Below are positions 15,378 to 23,424 of a DNA stretch of 64,000 nt, one piece after another; the stretch's first letter is position 1; each line of letters begins with the position of its first letter. The stretch spans positions 1-64,000 of the forward strand of contig NZ_VUNA01000003.1 in assembly GCF_009695905.1 (NCBI RefSeq). The letters are read 5' to 3'. The translations under genes were made by a program, and so were the position numbers. The stretch comes from Mogibacterium kristiansenii. GTDB lineage: Bacteria > Bacillota > Clostridia > Peptostreptococcales > Anaerovoracaceae. The notes under the pieces were generated by a model, which was not told the origin of the DNA, searched no databases, and was given only the letters and a program-made list of their open reading frames with translations.

Positions 15378-18173
15378 TTATTCCTTTTTCGGCTTCTTCT
15401 TGAACTTCACCTTTACGGACTGTTTAACCATGTTCGGAAGGATGTACTTCAATTTCTCCTCGGAAGTGCGCATCACCGACGCGCCTGGGAGCGCCCGATT
15501 CAAGTGGATGGCATCGAACACACACCGGGTGGTGCACACGCCGCAGCCGATGCACTTGTTCGGATCTACCACCGATGCACCGCAGGACAGGCACCGAGAA
15601 GTCTCCGCATGAACCTGTTCCTCCGTGAAACTGTGGGAAAGATCCCGGAACGTTTCCGCCTGCATCGCCGCATCTCCTTTTGGCGGAATCTGACGCCGAG
15701 ATTCATCGTAGGCCTCCACCTTGATGTTCTCCTTATCCAGCTCAACGAAATCCCGCCGGTTTCGTCCGATGGTGAGGGTGCAGTGCTCGTGCACGTACCG
15801 GTGAAGGGAAATGGCGCCCTCCCGTCCCGCGGCAATCGCATCGATGGCGAATCGCGGTCCGGTGTAGATGTCGCCGCCCACAAAAATATCCGGTTCGCCG
15901 GTCTGATAGGTCAGCTTGTTGGCCATGGCGCTTCCGTTCGGGCGGAGTTTTACGTTCGTATTGTCTAGGATATCGCCCCAGTCGGCCGTCTGTCCCACGG
16001 AGAAAATCACGTGGCGACAGTCCACGGTGACCGTGTCGTCCTCATCGTATTCCGGCGCGAATCGGCCCTCATCGTTGAACACGCGAACGCATTTTTTAAA
16101 TACCACGCCGCATACACGGCCTTCTTCTTCCAGAATTTCCTTCATGCCCCAGCCCGGATTCAATTGAATACCTTCTCCCAGCGCTTCGGAAATCTCTTCC
16201 TCGCTGGCCGGCATCTCCTCTCGCTGCTCCAGACAGAACAGTGACACTTGATGATCCGTGCATCGACTGCTGATTCTGGCCACGTCGATGGCCACATTGC
16301 CGCCGCCCACGACGACCACGTCGCCCTCGAAATCAAAATCCTCTCGAGCGCCGGCTTCTTTCAGGAAATCCACCGCCGTGGAAGCCCCTGCGGCATCCTG
16401 TCCCGAAACTCCCGGCATCCGGCCTTTCTGGCAGCCGATGGCCACGTAGAACCCTTTGTAGCCCTCTGCCCGCAGCTGATCCAAGGTGATATCCTTGCCG
16501 ATTTCCACACCGCATCGAATCTCCACGCCCAGCTCCCGGATTACGTCAATTTCCGCTGCCAGGAGATTCTTCTCCAGCTTATAGGATGGAATTCCGTACC
16601 GCAGCATTCCGCCCGGCTCCGCATTTTTCTCGAAAACGGTTGGTTTATAACCGGACAGCGCCAGGTAATAGGCACAGCTCAGTCCCGCCGGACCGGCACC
16701 GATGATGCCGATTTTTTCGTCGAAACCGCCGCGCAGGGACGGCACCACCGGTTTCGGGATGTAGCGAGTTTCGGCGTTCAGATCCCGCTCCGCCACGAAT
16801 CTTTTGACCTCGTCGATGGCCACCGCTTCGTCAATAGTTCCTCGAGTGCAGGCATCCTCGCATCGCCGGTTGCACACGTGACCGCACACCGCCGGCAGCG
16901 GATTGTCCTTCTTGATTAACGCGAGGGCTTCGTCGTAGCGGCCCTCCTTTGCCAGCTGCAAGTAGCCCTGAACGGCAATGTGAGCCGGACAGGCGGTTTT
17001 GCAAGGAGCCGTACCGGTATCGTAGCAGTTGATTCGATTCACGTCCCGGTAGTTATGCGTCCACATATGCTCGCCCCACGGCATATCGCTCGGAAGGGGT
17101 TTTCTCGGGTAGGTGATTTCACAGCCGTCCTTGTCGCACAGCTTCTGCCCCAGCTTCACCGCACCTGCCGGGCAACTTTCCACGCACTTGCCGCAAGCCA
17201 CGCATTTGGTTTTGTCCACCTTTGCGATGTAGGCGGAACGGGACATGTTCGGCGTATTGAAGAGCTGAGACGTGCGCAGCGCATAGCACACGTTCACGTT
17301 GCAGTTGCAGATGGCAAAAATCTTATTTTTGCCGTCGATATTGGTGATCTGATGGACGAACCCGTTCTCTTCGGCCTGTCTCAAAATGTCCAGCGCCTGT
17401 TCCTTGGTGATGTATTCGCCGCCCTTCTGGGTCTCCACCACGTAGTCCGCCATGTCCCCCACGGCGATGCACCAACCTTCCGGGTCGTCGGCACAGCCCT
17501 CGTCGTACTTCATCCGGGAACGCCGGCAGGAACACGGACTGGCTGCGTACTTGCCCTCGTATTTATCCAGCCAGTAGGAGATGTGTTCCAGGTCTACCGA
17601 CTCGTTCTCCATCTCGATGGCCTTCTCCACCGGGATGACGTGCATTCCGATTCCCGCACCGCCTTCCGGGACAAAAGGAGTGATTTTCTCCAGAGGCAGC
17701 CGGGACATCCGTTCGAAGAAGATGCCGACTTCCGGAGATTCCTCCAGCAACTCCGCGTTCATATTGAAGAACTCCGCACAGCCGGGAACGTACATCGGCA
17801 GAACGTATTGTTTTACCCGGGCCGCGTTCTCATAGTTGTACTCCAGAAGTCCTTTGCGGGCCATCCCCTCCAGCATCGCTTCGCACTTCGACGGCTCCAG
17901 TTTGCTGAGTTTGATGATTTCCGGCAGGGTTTTCGGCTGACGAACCCCCAGCTTGAGGGCCAGCTCCGCTTCCTCGTCGGAGAGCACGGCGGCCAGACCC
18001 CAGTACTCCGGATCCTCCCGGGTGATTTTCTTGAGACCCAGCTTCTGAGGCACCCGGTCTGTAATCAGCTTTCCCAGCTTGGCGATGGGTTCGCGGAAGG
18101 GTTCCTCCGGATTCGGGGTATATTCGGGATATTCGTAGTCCGGATACAGCTCTTTATCCAATTCTTTGCTCAT
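15378..18173 (-). CDS. Multi-domain iron-sulfur/FAD oxidoreductase (GltD-like core)
   Basis: A 931-residue cytoplasmic protein. The N-terminal ~300 residues include two Cys-rich blocks (CSCRRSRMKYDEGC and ICNCNVNVC), perhaps a metal or FeS site. About residue 319 is a 4Fe-4S motif CVACGKCVESCP. From about 375 the layout matches the small subunit of glutamate synthase and related NAD(P)H oxidoreductases: Cys-rich CGHVCNRRCEDAC, FAD motif GIIGAGPAGLS (about 487) and NAD(P) motif VVGGGNVAIDVA (about 621). About 871 is a second ferredoxin-like motif CIGCGVCTTRC. It probably moves electrons between NAD(P)H and an unknown partner. ATG at 18173 is chosen because GGGAGG lies 8-9 nt upstream. It sits between hypB and hypA. 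Confidence 0.8.
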   Translation of the reverse strand: MSKELDKELYPDYEYPEYTPNPEEPFREPIAKLGKLITDRVPQKLGLKKITREDPEYWGLAAVLSDEEAELALKLGVRQPKTLPEIIKLSKLEPSKCEAMLEGMARKGLLEYNYENAARVKQYVLPMYVPGCAEFFNMNAELLEESPEVGIFFERMSRLPLEKITPFVPEGGAGIGMHVIPVEKAIEMENESVDLEHISYWLDKYEGKYAASPCSCRRSRMKYDEGCADDPEGWCIAVGDMADYVVETQKGGEYITKEQALDILRQAEENGFVHQITNIDGKNKIFAICNCNVNVCYALRTSQLFNTPNMSRSAYIAKVDKTKCVACGKCVESCPAGAVKLGQKLCDKDGCEITYPRKPLPSDMPWGEHMWTHNYRDVNRINCYDTGTAPCKTACPAHIAVQGYLQLAKEGRYDEALALIKKDNPLPAVCGHVCNRRCEDACTRGTIDEAVAIDEVKRFVAERDLNAETRYIPKPVVPSLRGGFDEKIGIIGAGPAGLSCAYYLALSGYKPTVFEKNAEPGGMLRYGIPSYKLEKNLLAAEIDVIRELGVEIRCGVEIGKDITLDQLRAEGYKGFYVAIGCQKGRMPGVSGQDAAGASTAVDFLKEAGAREDFDFEGDVVVVGGGNVAIDVARISSRCTDHQVSLFCLEQREEMPASEEEISEALGEGIQLNPGWGMKEILEEEGRVCGVVFKKCVRVFNDEGRFAPEYDEDDTVTVDCRHVIFSVGQTADWGDILDNTNVKLRPNGSAMANKLTYQTGEPDIFVGGDIYTGPRFAIDAIAAGREGAISLHRYVHEHCTLTIGRNRRDFVELDKENIKVEAYDESRRQIPPKGDAAMQAETFRDLSHSFTEEQVHAETSRCLSCGASVVDPNKCIGCGVCTTRCVFDAIHLNRALPGASVMRTSEEKLKYILPNMVKQSVKVKFKKKPKKE

Positions 18174-18191
18174 GATTCGCACCTCCCTGTA

Positions 18192-18863
18192 TTACACTTC
18201 GTTCCAGTCCCGAACTCTGGCTTCCAGCCAATCCGTCCAGGCCGCCATTCCCTCGCCGGTTTTGGCGCTCACCGGGAAAATCTTCGCGTCCGGATTTCTC
18301 ATGTGGATGTATTCCTCCACCCGCTCCATATCGAAATCGAAATACGGCAGCACGTCGATTTTGTTGATGAGCACCGCATCGCACACCCGGAACATCAGGG
18401 GATATTTCAGAGGCTTGTCGTGTCCTTCCGGCACGGAGAGGATCATCACGTTGGCGGAGGCGCCGGTGTCGAACTCCGCCGGGCACACCAGGTTTCCCAC
18501 GTTCTCCAGAATCGCCAGATCCAGGTCGCGAACGTCCAGCGCTTCCAGTCCCTGCCGGGTCATCTCCGCATCCAGGTGGCACATGCCGCCGGTGTGCAGC
18601 TGGATGGCCTTCACTCCGGTTTCCGCAATGGTCCGGGCATCCACATCGGAATCGATATCCGCCTCCATCACCCCGATTCGCAGCCGGTCCTTCAGACCGT
18701 CGATGGTGCGTCCCAGCACCGTGGTTTTACCCGAGCCCGGAGAGGACATCAGATTCATCAGGAAGACTTTGTCGGACTTCAGCTCCCGCCGCAGCGCATC
18801 CGCCTGCCGGTCGTTGTCGGCGAAAACGCTTTCCTTGATTTCAATAATTCGAACCTCACTCAT
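18192..18863 (-). CDS. hypB: Nickel-inserting GTPase HypB
   Basis: A 223-residue GTPase. The P-loop is PGSGKTT (residues 42-48), followed by EADIDSDVDA, TGGMCHLDA and LENVGNLVCPAEFDTGA, which includes the conserved metal-binding Cys/His region. The G4 motif is NKIDVLP. The N-terminal His-rich nickel store found in some HypBs is absent. The ATG (18863) overlaps the tetR stop as ATGAGTGA, which implies translational coupling. Together with HypA it would load nickel into a target enzyme that is not encoded here. Confidence 0.93.
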   Translation of the reverse strand: MSEVRIIEIKESVFADNDRQADALRRELKSDKVFLMNLMSSPGSGKTTVLGRTIDGLKDRLRIGVMEADIDSDVDARTIAETGVKAIQLHTGGMCHLDAEMTRQGLEALDVRDLDLAILENVGNLVCPAEFDTGASANVMILSVPEGHDKPLKYPLMFRVCDAVLINKIDVLPYFDFDMERVEEYIHMRNPDAKIFPVSAKTGEGMAAWTDWLEARVRDWNEV

Positions 18864-19425
18864 TTGCTTCAATTCCTTTCATTAAGATTCTCACCATTTC
18901 CTGCTTCCCCTGTTCGTAGGTCATCCCATTGTCATACAGCACGCTGCTCTGCATGAAGCGCTCAACGGTACCCCTTACCATGGACATGAACACCGGAACT
19001 GACACCTCTTTGAACTCCCCGCACCGGATGCCGTCCCGAAGGTATTTCTCCGCAATCTGCCATCCCATGTTCACCGCGGCCATGAGATATTTGTACTGCT
19101 TCGGATACTTGTCGGACAGCTCGTAGATTCGGTTCAGACCGATGTTGTAATACTTCGCCGGAAGGGCCAGCAGAATTCGTTCGAATTTCTGCTTGTTGTT
19201 CAGGCTTCGGTCCGCCTCGATGTCCTCCTGCATGCGGCGAAAATCCGCTGAATACCGGTCGGCAATCCCCTCCAGCACATCTTTCTTGCTGTCAAAAATA
19301 GTGTAGATTGTCTTCTTGCTGATTCCGAGTTGTCTGGCGATGTCGTTCATCGTGAATTTCAAGCCCATCAACGTAAATTCTTCGATAGCCACATCCACAA
19401 TCCGTTCCTTAAGTTCTGCCGTCAT
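18856..19425 (-). CDS. TetR family regulator
   Basis: A 189-residue repressor-type protein. Residues about 5-50 form the TetR helix-turn-helix (AIEEFTLMGLKFTMNDIARQ, then LGISKKTIYTIFDSKKDVLE). The rest is an all-helical ligand-binding domain of unknown specificity. The ATG at 19425 follows GAGGAGGAAAC; an upstream TTG form would add 38 residues with no ribosome site. It is the first gene of the hypB-oxidoreductase-hypA-DUF5692 operon and probably represses its own promoter through GGAAACC/GGTTTCC boxes between the -10 and the start codon. Confidence 0.9.
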   Translation of the reverse strand: MTAELKERIVDVAIEEFTLMGLKFTMNDIARQLGISKKTIYTIFDSKKDVLEGIADRYSADFRRMQEDIEADRSLNNKQKFERILLALPAKYYNIGLNRIYELSDKYPKQYKYLMAAVNMGWQIAEKYLRDGIRCGEFKEVSVPVFMSMVRGTVERFMQSSVLYDNGMTYEQGKQEMVRILMKGIEANE

Positions 19426-19470
19426 GTTTCCTCCTCTATATCTCTCCCACTCCGCAATACTGCAAAATCC

Positions 19471-19517
19471 GGAAACCTGCAATATTTGACGGAAACCCGG
19501 AAACCGTTTTTGGTTTC
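19471..19517. promoter_or_regulatory. Putative TetR operator: repeated GGAAACC/GGTTTCC boxes
   Basis: GGAAACC occurs at 19471, 19491 and 19499, and the complement GGTTTCC at 19511, forming an inverted pair around GTTTTT. Another GGTTTCC lies at 19677, in front of the divergent flavoprotein gene. The boxes sit just downstream of the tetR -10 box, a repressing position. The link to this TetR is inference. Confidence 0.55.
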
Positions 19518-19528
19518 CCAGTTTCCTC

Positions 19529-19557
19529 GATTGTATCACCGCGTACCCGCCCGGTCA
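19529..19557 (-). promoter_or_regulatory. Promoter of the tetR-hyp operon
   Basis: On the minus strand, TTGACC (19552-19557) is 17 bp from TACAAT (19529-19534). The rest of the 344-bp divergent interval (19426-19769) holds the operator-like boxes and AT-rich DNA. No convincing -35/-10 pair was found for the plus-strand gene. Confidence 0.75.
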
Positions 19558-19769
19558 ATAGATTTCGTTATTTTTTTGATTAAATTTTCCCGGAATTCTG
19601 CGGCTTTTCCGGCTCGTTTTGTACTATAACCCTTCAATCATGCATTCCATAACCTATGATGTATAGCAATTTCAAGGGTTTCCGCTTGTTTGCAGACATT
19701 TTTTAATGTATATTCATATTACAAAATGTAAATATTTTAACACAGTATTCGAGCTATGGAGGAATTAAT

Positions 19770-20762
19770 ATGAAAATCTTAGGCGTATCCTTGGGAACCA
19801 AAAACGGAAATAACGACACCATGTGCCGCGTGGCTCTGGAAGAAGCTCAGAAGATGGGTGCGGAAATTGAATTTATCCACCTGTTTGACTGGGACATCCA
19901 GACTTGCTCCGGCTGCGTTGCATGTTCCAGAGGTCTGGTAACCGGCAAGGGCATGATATGCACCCGCAAGGATGATTTTGCAGCACTGTATGAGAAGATG
20001 GTTGAGGCAGACGGTCTCCTGTTCGTAGACCCGATCTACGAATCCGGCGCATCCGGTCTCTTCCACATCATCACCGACCGTATGGGTCCGGGACACGATA
20101 CCGGTCTGCTCTTCGGCGCAAATATGCAGATGAAAGAAGCCGGCAAAGAAGGTCTTCCGGACAGACTTTTCCAGCAGAAGGCATGCTCTTTCGTAGGCAT
20201 CGGCGGATCCGACTGGGCCGTTCGTGTTGAGACCGACCACGCAATGCTGGCGATGAGTCCGGGCTGGAAGGTTATCGACAACGACTTCTTCTCCTGGTCC
20301 AAGGACGTAATCATGCAGGACGACAAGGTAGAGCGCATGAAGGAAATCGGCCGCAACCTGGTGGAGGCAGCACAGCAGATTATTGAAGACAATGCAAACT
20401 GCCACGAATTCCCAATCGCAGAGCTGACCGAAAAGTCCTACTGGAAAGGTAAGGAAGGTGCATGTCCGCACTGCCAGGGCAATGCGTTCTACATCTATCC
20501 GGGTACCACAACCGCAGAGTGCGAGCTGTGCGGCCTGCAGGGTACGCTGAAAATCAAGGATGGCGCGTTCAAGCTGGAGTTCGACCCGGCTACCGAATGG
20601 CACGCTCACGATACCATCTCCGGCAAAAAAGCCCACGGCGACGATATCTTTGAGAACGAGGGGCGTCTGATGAACCTGTACAAGGATCCGGAGTTCAAGG
20701 CTCGTAAAGCACACTACACCGCAGTATGCGAACCGACTCCATCCCCATCCAAGAACAACTAA
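19770..20762 (+). CDS. Flavodoxin-like/FMN oxidoreductase with C-terminal zinc ribbon
   Basis: A 330-residue protein. Residues 1-205 form an NADPH-dependent FMN reductase/flavodoxin-fold domain (MKILGVSLGTKNGNN phosphate loop, LLFVDPIYESGASG, FVGIGGSDWAV). CSGCVACSRG near residue 49 and a further Cys are a possible FeS site, as in iron-sulfur flavoproteins. About 235-270 adds a zinc ribbon (CPHC and CELC). It faces the TetR-hyp operon across a shared regulatory interval and carries one of the GGTTTCC boxes upstream, so co-regulation is possible. ATG has a GGAGG. A strong terminator follows. Confidence 0.75.
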   Translation: MKILGVSLGTKNGNNDTMCRVALEEAQKMGAEIEFIHLFDWDIQTCSGCVACSRGLVTGKGMICTRKDDFAALYEKMVEADGLLFVDPIYESGASGLFHIITDRMGPGHDTGLLFGANMQMKEAGKEGLPDRLFQQKACSFVGIGGSDWAVRVETDHAMLAMSPGWKVIDNDFFSWSKDVIMQDDKVERMKEIGRNLVEAAQQIIEDNANCHEFPIAELTEKSYWKGKEGACPHCQGNAFYIYPGTTTAECELCGLQGTLKIKDGAFKLEFDPATEWHAHDTISGKKAHGDDIFENEGRLMNLYKDPEFKARKAHYTAVCEPTPSPSKNN

Positions 20763-20794
20763 GTAAATACCTACCTATAACACACATACCTTTC

Positions 20795-20835
20795 GAGAAA
20801 GGATGCTGCTTCGGCAGCATCCTTTCTCTTCGTTC
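20795..20835 (+). terminator. Rho-independent terminator
   Basis: A perfect 15-bp stem GAGAAAGGATGCTGC with loop TTCG and its complement (20814-20828), followed by a moderately T-rich tail. It ends the flavoprotein transcript. Confidence 0.85.
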
Positions 20836-20872
20836 TATTTCGTTCTATTCTAAAAACAATTTCGGGTTTTTC

Positions 20873-20902
20873 TTGTCTAACAGGGTGTCCGAGGTATAGA
20901 AT
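20873..20902 (+). promoter_or_regulatory. Probable promoter of the CDF gene
   Basis: TTGTCT (20873-20878) and TAGAAT (20897-20902) are 18 bp apart; a TATAAT also occurs at 20910-20915. The exact -10 is uncertain. Confidence 0.5.
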
Positions 20903-20948
20903 ACAAGAATTATAATTATATATACGCTCGAAAAAGGAAGTGTTTTAA

Positions 20949-21851
20949 ATGAAAAAAGAAAGCCGAAATCAGGCTCAACTGAAAGAAAACGAAACCATCG
21001 CCATGCGGGTGTCCGCCCGCAGCATGGCACTGAATATCGTTCTGACCACATTCAAACTGGTTGCGGGAATCGTCGCCCACTCCGGCGCCATGATTTCCGA
21101 TGCCATCCATTCCGCGTCGGACGTCATCAGCACCATCATCGTCATGATTGGCGTCAAGATGGCGGGCAAAGCCCCGGACCGGAATCATCCATACGGGCAT
21201 GACCGCTTCGAATGCGTGGCCTCCATCGTGCTGTCCGTCATGCTGGGACTCACCGGCGCCGCGATTGGCATTGAGGGTCTTCGGAACATCGTGGGCAGCA
21301 GCTACCTGCACCTCACCGTTCCCGGCAAACTGGCCCTGGCTGCGGCCGTCATCTCCATCGTCACCAAAGAAGGCATGTTCTGGTACACCCGAATCAACGC
21401 CAAGAAAATCCGCTCCTCGGCCCTCATGGCCGATGCCTGGCACCACCGCTCCGACGCCCTGTCCTCGTTGGGAAGTTTTGTGGGTATCCTGGGCGCCCGC
21501 TTGGGTTTCCCAATCATGGACCCTCTGGCCAGCGTCATCATCAGCTTCTTTATCCTAAAAGCAGCTTTCGATATCTTCCTGGATGCAATCTCCAAGATGA
21601 CCGATCACGCCTGCAGCGATCCGGTGGTCAACGCCCTCCGGAAAACCATCCTCGCCGTTCCCGGTGTGGAAGGCATCGATTCCCTCAAAACCCGGGATTT
21701 CGGTTCCATGATCTACGTGGATGTGGAAATCCGGGCGGAAGGTTCCCTGACCCTGTATGAAGCCCACGATATCGCTCAGCAGGTACACGACGATATCGAA
21801 CAGGATTTCCCAAATGTAAAACACTGCATGGTTCACGTGAACCCGGCTTAA
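20949..21851 (+). CDS. Cation diffusion facilitator (CDF) transporter
   Basis: A 300-residue CDF protein that exports divalent metals in exchange for protons. About residues 20-210 hold six membrane helices. The metal-site motifs are SDAIHSASD in helix 2 and DAWHHRSDALSS in helix 5. The C-terminal ~85 residues are the cytoplasmic metal-sensing dimer domain (GVEGIDSLKTRDFG, VDVEIRAEGSLTLYEAHDIA). The HHRSD pattern occurs in Mn/Fe/Zn transporters, so specificity is open. It is monocistronic with a terminator at 21899. Confidence 0.93.
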   Translation: MKKESRNQAQLKENETIAMRVSARSMALNIVLTTFKLVAGIVAHSGAMISDAIHSASDVISTIIVMIGVKMAGKAPDRNHPYGHDRFECVASIVLSVMLGLTGAAIGIEGLRNIVGSSYLHLTVPGKLALAAAVISIVTKEGMFWYTRINAKKIRSSALMADAWHHRSDALSSLGSFVGILGARLGFPIMDPLASVIISFFILKAAFDIFLDAISKMTDHACSDPVVNALRKTILAVPGVEGIDSLKTRDFGSMIYVDVEIRAEGSLTLYEAHDIAQQVHDDIEQDFPNVKHCMVHVNPA

Positions 21852-21898
21852 AAATTAAATAAGAAGGATAGCAAAAGCGAGCCGCCAATGTGATATGT

Positions 21899-21937
21899 AC
21901 CCTCTTTCCTGGACACCCAGGAGGGAGGGTGTTTTAT
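21899..21937 (+). terminator. Terminator of the CDF gene
   Basis: ACCCTC..TCCTGG pairs with CCAGGA..GAGGGT around the loop ACAC, followed by GTTTTAT. It is located directly before the mixed cassette array. Confidence 0.75.
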
Positions 21938-21940
21938 GCG

Positions 21941-22352
21941 CGCCCGGCGGCCTCCTCTCTTTGCTCCCCGCTCCCCGCTAGGCCTTGTGCCTCCGTTTCG
22001 GGGAGCAAACTCTTCACATTCCCGCCGGCCGCGCATCGAAAATGGCCTGAAACTTGGTGCAAAGGAAACGGAAGAACAAGGCTTTGCGGTGGTTCGTGCA
22101 CCAAGTCCCCGCCGACCGCGCGTCGAAAATGGCCTAAAACTTGGTGCAAAGGAAACGGAAGAACAAGGCTTTGCGGTGGTTCGTGCACCAAGTCCCCGCC
22201 GACCGCGCGTCGAAAATGGCCTAAAACTTGGTGCAAAGGAAACGGAAGAACAAGGCTTTGCGGTGGTTCGTGCACCAAGTCTCTGCCATCCGGCGGCTCA
22301 AGCCCAGCAGACGCGCAACCTCACCCTCCCGACCGCCCAGCGGCCTCCTCTC
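21941..22352. repeat. Mixed cassette array A2 (one C-arm and three A-arm cassettes)
   Basis: A C-type cassette (21960-22010; arms TTTGCTCCCC/GGGGAGCAAA) is followed by three A-type cassettes starting at 22052, 22139 and 22226, each 87 bp apart, with arms ACTTGGTGCA/TGCACCAAGT. The A cores read AAGGCTTTGCGG on the plus strand; the C core reads AAGGCCTAGCGGGG on the minus strand. The array is bounded by 19-bp direct repeats (21941-21959 and 22334-22352, 18 of 19 equal). It lies between the convergent CDF and NifX/SlyD genes. No gene is seen in 21852-22428. Confidence 0.85.
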
Positions 22353-22364
22353 CCCACGCATGCG

Positions 22365-22406
22365 AAAAAAGCACCGGGCAGCGCAATCGCTGCTCGGTGC
22401 TTTTCT
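22365..22406 (-). terminator. Terminator of the NifX/SlyD-like gene
   Basis: GCACCGGGCAGC pairs with GCTGCTCGGTGC around GCAATC, with a T-run on either strand (AAAAAA before, TTTT after). It lies about 20 bp past the stop at 22429. Confidence 0.85.
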
Positions 22407-22428
22407 CTCTTTTCACTTTCAATTATCC

Positions 22429-23301
22429 CTATTCTGCTACTTCCACCAGCTCAATCTTAAAGTTCAGCTCCTGGCCGGCCAGCTCATGGTTGGCATCGAA
22501 GGTGATGGTCGTCTCGTCCTTCGCTGCGATTACTGCCGGGAACGGCTGTCCGAACGCATTCTGCAGGAACACCTTGTCGCCGGTGTTGAACTGCTCGCAG
22601 CCCGGCATCTGGCTCTGCTCCACGGTGAAAATCGCCTGTTCCGTTCTCTCGCCGTATGCTTCTTCCGGCGTCAGGTGAACATTCACCACGTCTCCCGGAT
22701 TCATTTCCACAACCGCTTTATCAAAGCCCGGAATCATCATGCCCACGCCGCACACGAATTCCAGCGGTTCCCCTCTGTCATAGGAGGAATCGAACTTCGT
22801 GCCGTCATTCAGGGTTCCGTCGTAATGTGTTTTTACCTTCTTGCCGGCATTCTTTCCCGGGAAAAGAATCTGCAGCTCCTGGCTTCCACAGCCGCCGCAA
22901 GAACTTCCGCAACCACCGCCGCAGTGTCCGCAGCCGCCCTCTTCATCGTGGCCGTGCTCGTGATCGTGGTGATCGCAGTTCACGCCCGCAGACTCCAGCT
23001 TTCCCGCCAGATAATCTACCACTGCCTGATCCGCATCGCCGGTCACACCAGAGCACACTTCGATTCCGGCCTCTGCCAGCGCCGCCTGCGCACCGCTTCC
23101 CATGCCGCCGCAAAGCAGCACGTCAATGTCGTGATTCTTCAGCACGCCTGCCAGCGCCTCGTGTCCGGCACCGTCGGTACCCATCACTTCACCGGCACCC
23201 ACTTCGCCATCTTCCACCTGATATACCTTGAACGCTTCGGAATGTCCAAAATGCTGGAATACGGTTCCGTTATCCTTATCGTATGTTACTGCAATTTTCA
23301 T
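22429..23301 (-). CDS. Fusion: NifX-type metal-cofactor domain, His/Cys linker, SlyD-like isomerase
   Basis: A 290-residue fusion. Residues 1-105 form a dinitrogenase iron-molybdenum cofactor-type (NifX/NafY) domain (MKIAVTYDKDNGTVFQHFGHSEAF, LLCGGMGSGAQ). Residues 109-139 are a metal-binding linker with HHDHEHGHDE and CGHCGGGCGSSCGGCG. Residues 142-290 are an FKBP prolyl isomerase of the SlyD type with inserted chaperone flap (YDGTLNDGTKFDSSYDRGEPLEF, IPGFDKAVVEMNPGD, FDANHELAGQELNF). In E. coli, SlyD aids HypB in nickel delivery through a similar His/Cys tail. Here the metal-rich stretch is internal and joined to a cofactor-carrier domain. A cytoplasmic metal chaperone is likely; which metal is unknown. 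Confidence 0.85.
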   Translation of the reverse strand: MKIAVTYDKDNGTVFQHFGHSEAFKVYQVEDGEVGAGEVMGTDGAGHEALAGVLKNHDIDVLLCGGMGSGAQAALAEAGIEVCSGVTGDADQAVVDYLAGKLESAGVNCDHHDHEHGHDEEGGCGHCGGGCGSSCGGCGSQELQILFPGKNAGKKVKTHYDGTLNDGTKFDSSYDRGEPLEFVCGVGMMIPGFDKAVVEMNPGDVVNVHLTPEEAYGERTEQAIFTVEQSQMPGCEQFNTGDKVFLQNAFGQPFPAVIAAKDETTITFDANHELAGQELNFKIELVEVAE

Positions 23302-23376
23302 GTACCATTACCTTCCTTTTCCTAAAAATACAATTCATCATATCATCCGCTTTCGTACCGTTTCCGTACTCGTTTC

Positions 23377-23405
23377 ATTATACAGGATTCCGGCCGGCGG
23401 CTCAA
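23377..23405 (-). promoter_or_regulatory. Promoter of the NifX/SlyD-like gene
   Basis: On the minus strand, TTGAGC (23400-23405) is 17 bp from TATAAT (23377-23382), giving a leader of about 70 nt. Confidence 0.7.
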
Positions 23406-23424
23406 TGACTATCCTGAAACACGA

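Noticed and set aside
15378-18173. Glutamate synthase small subunit
   Set aside because: The GltD-like core is present, but the extra N-terminal and ferredoxin domains, the absence of gltB and the hyp operon context argue against that function.
18856-19539. Longer TetR protein starting at 19539
   Set aside because: The added 38 residues cover the promoter and operator region, and the ATG at 19425 has a perfect GAGGAGG.
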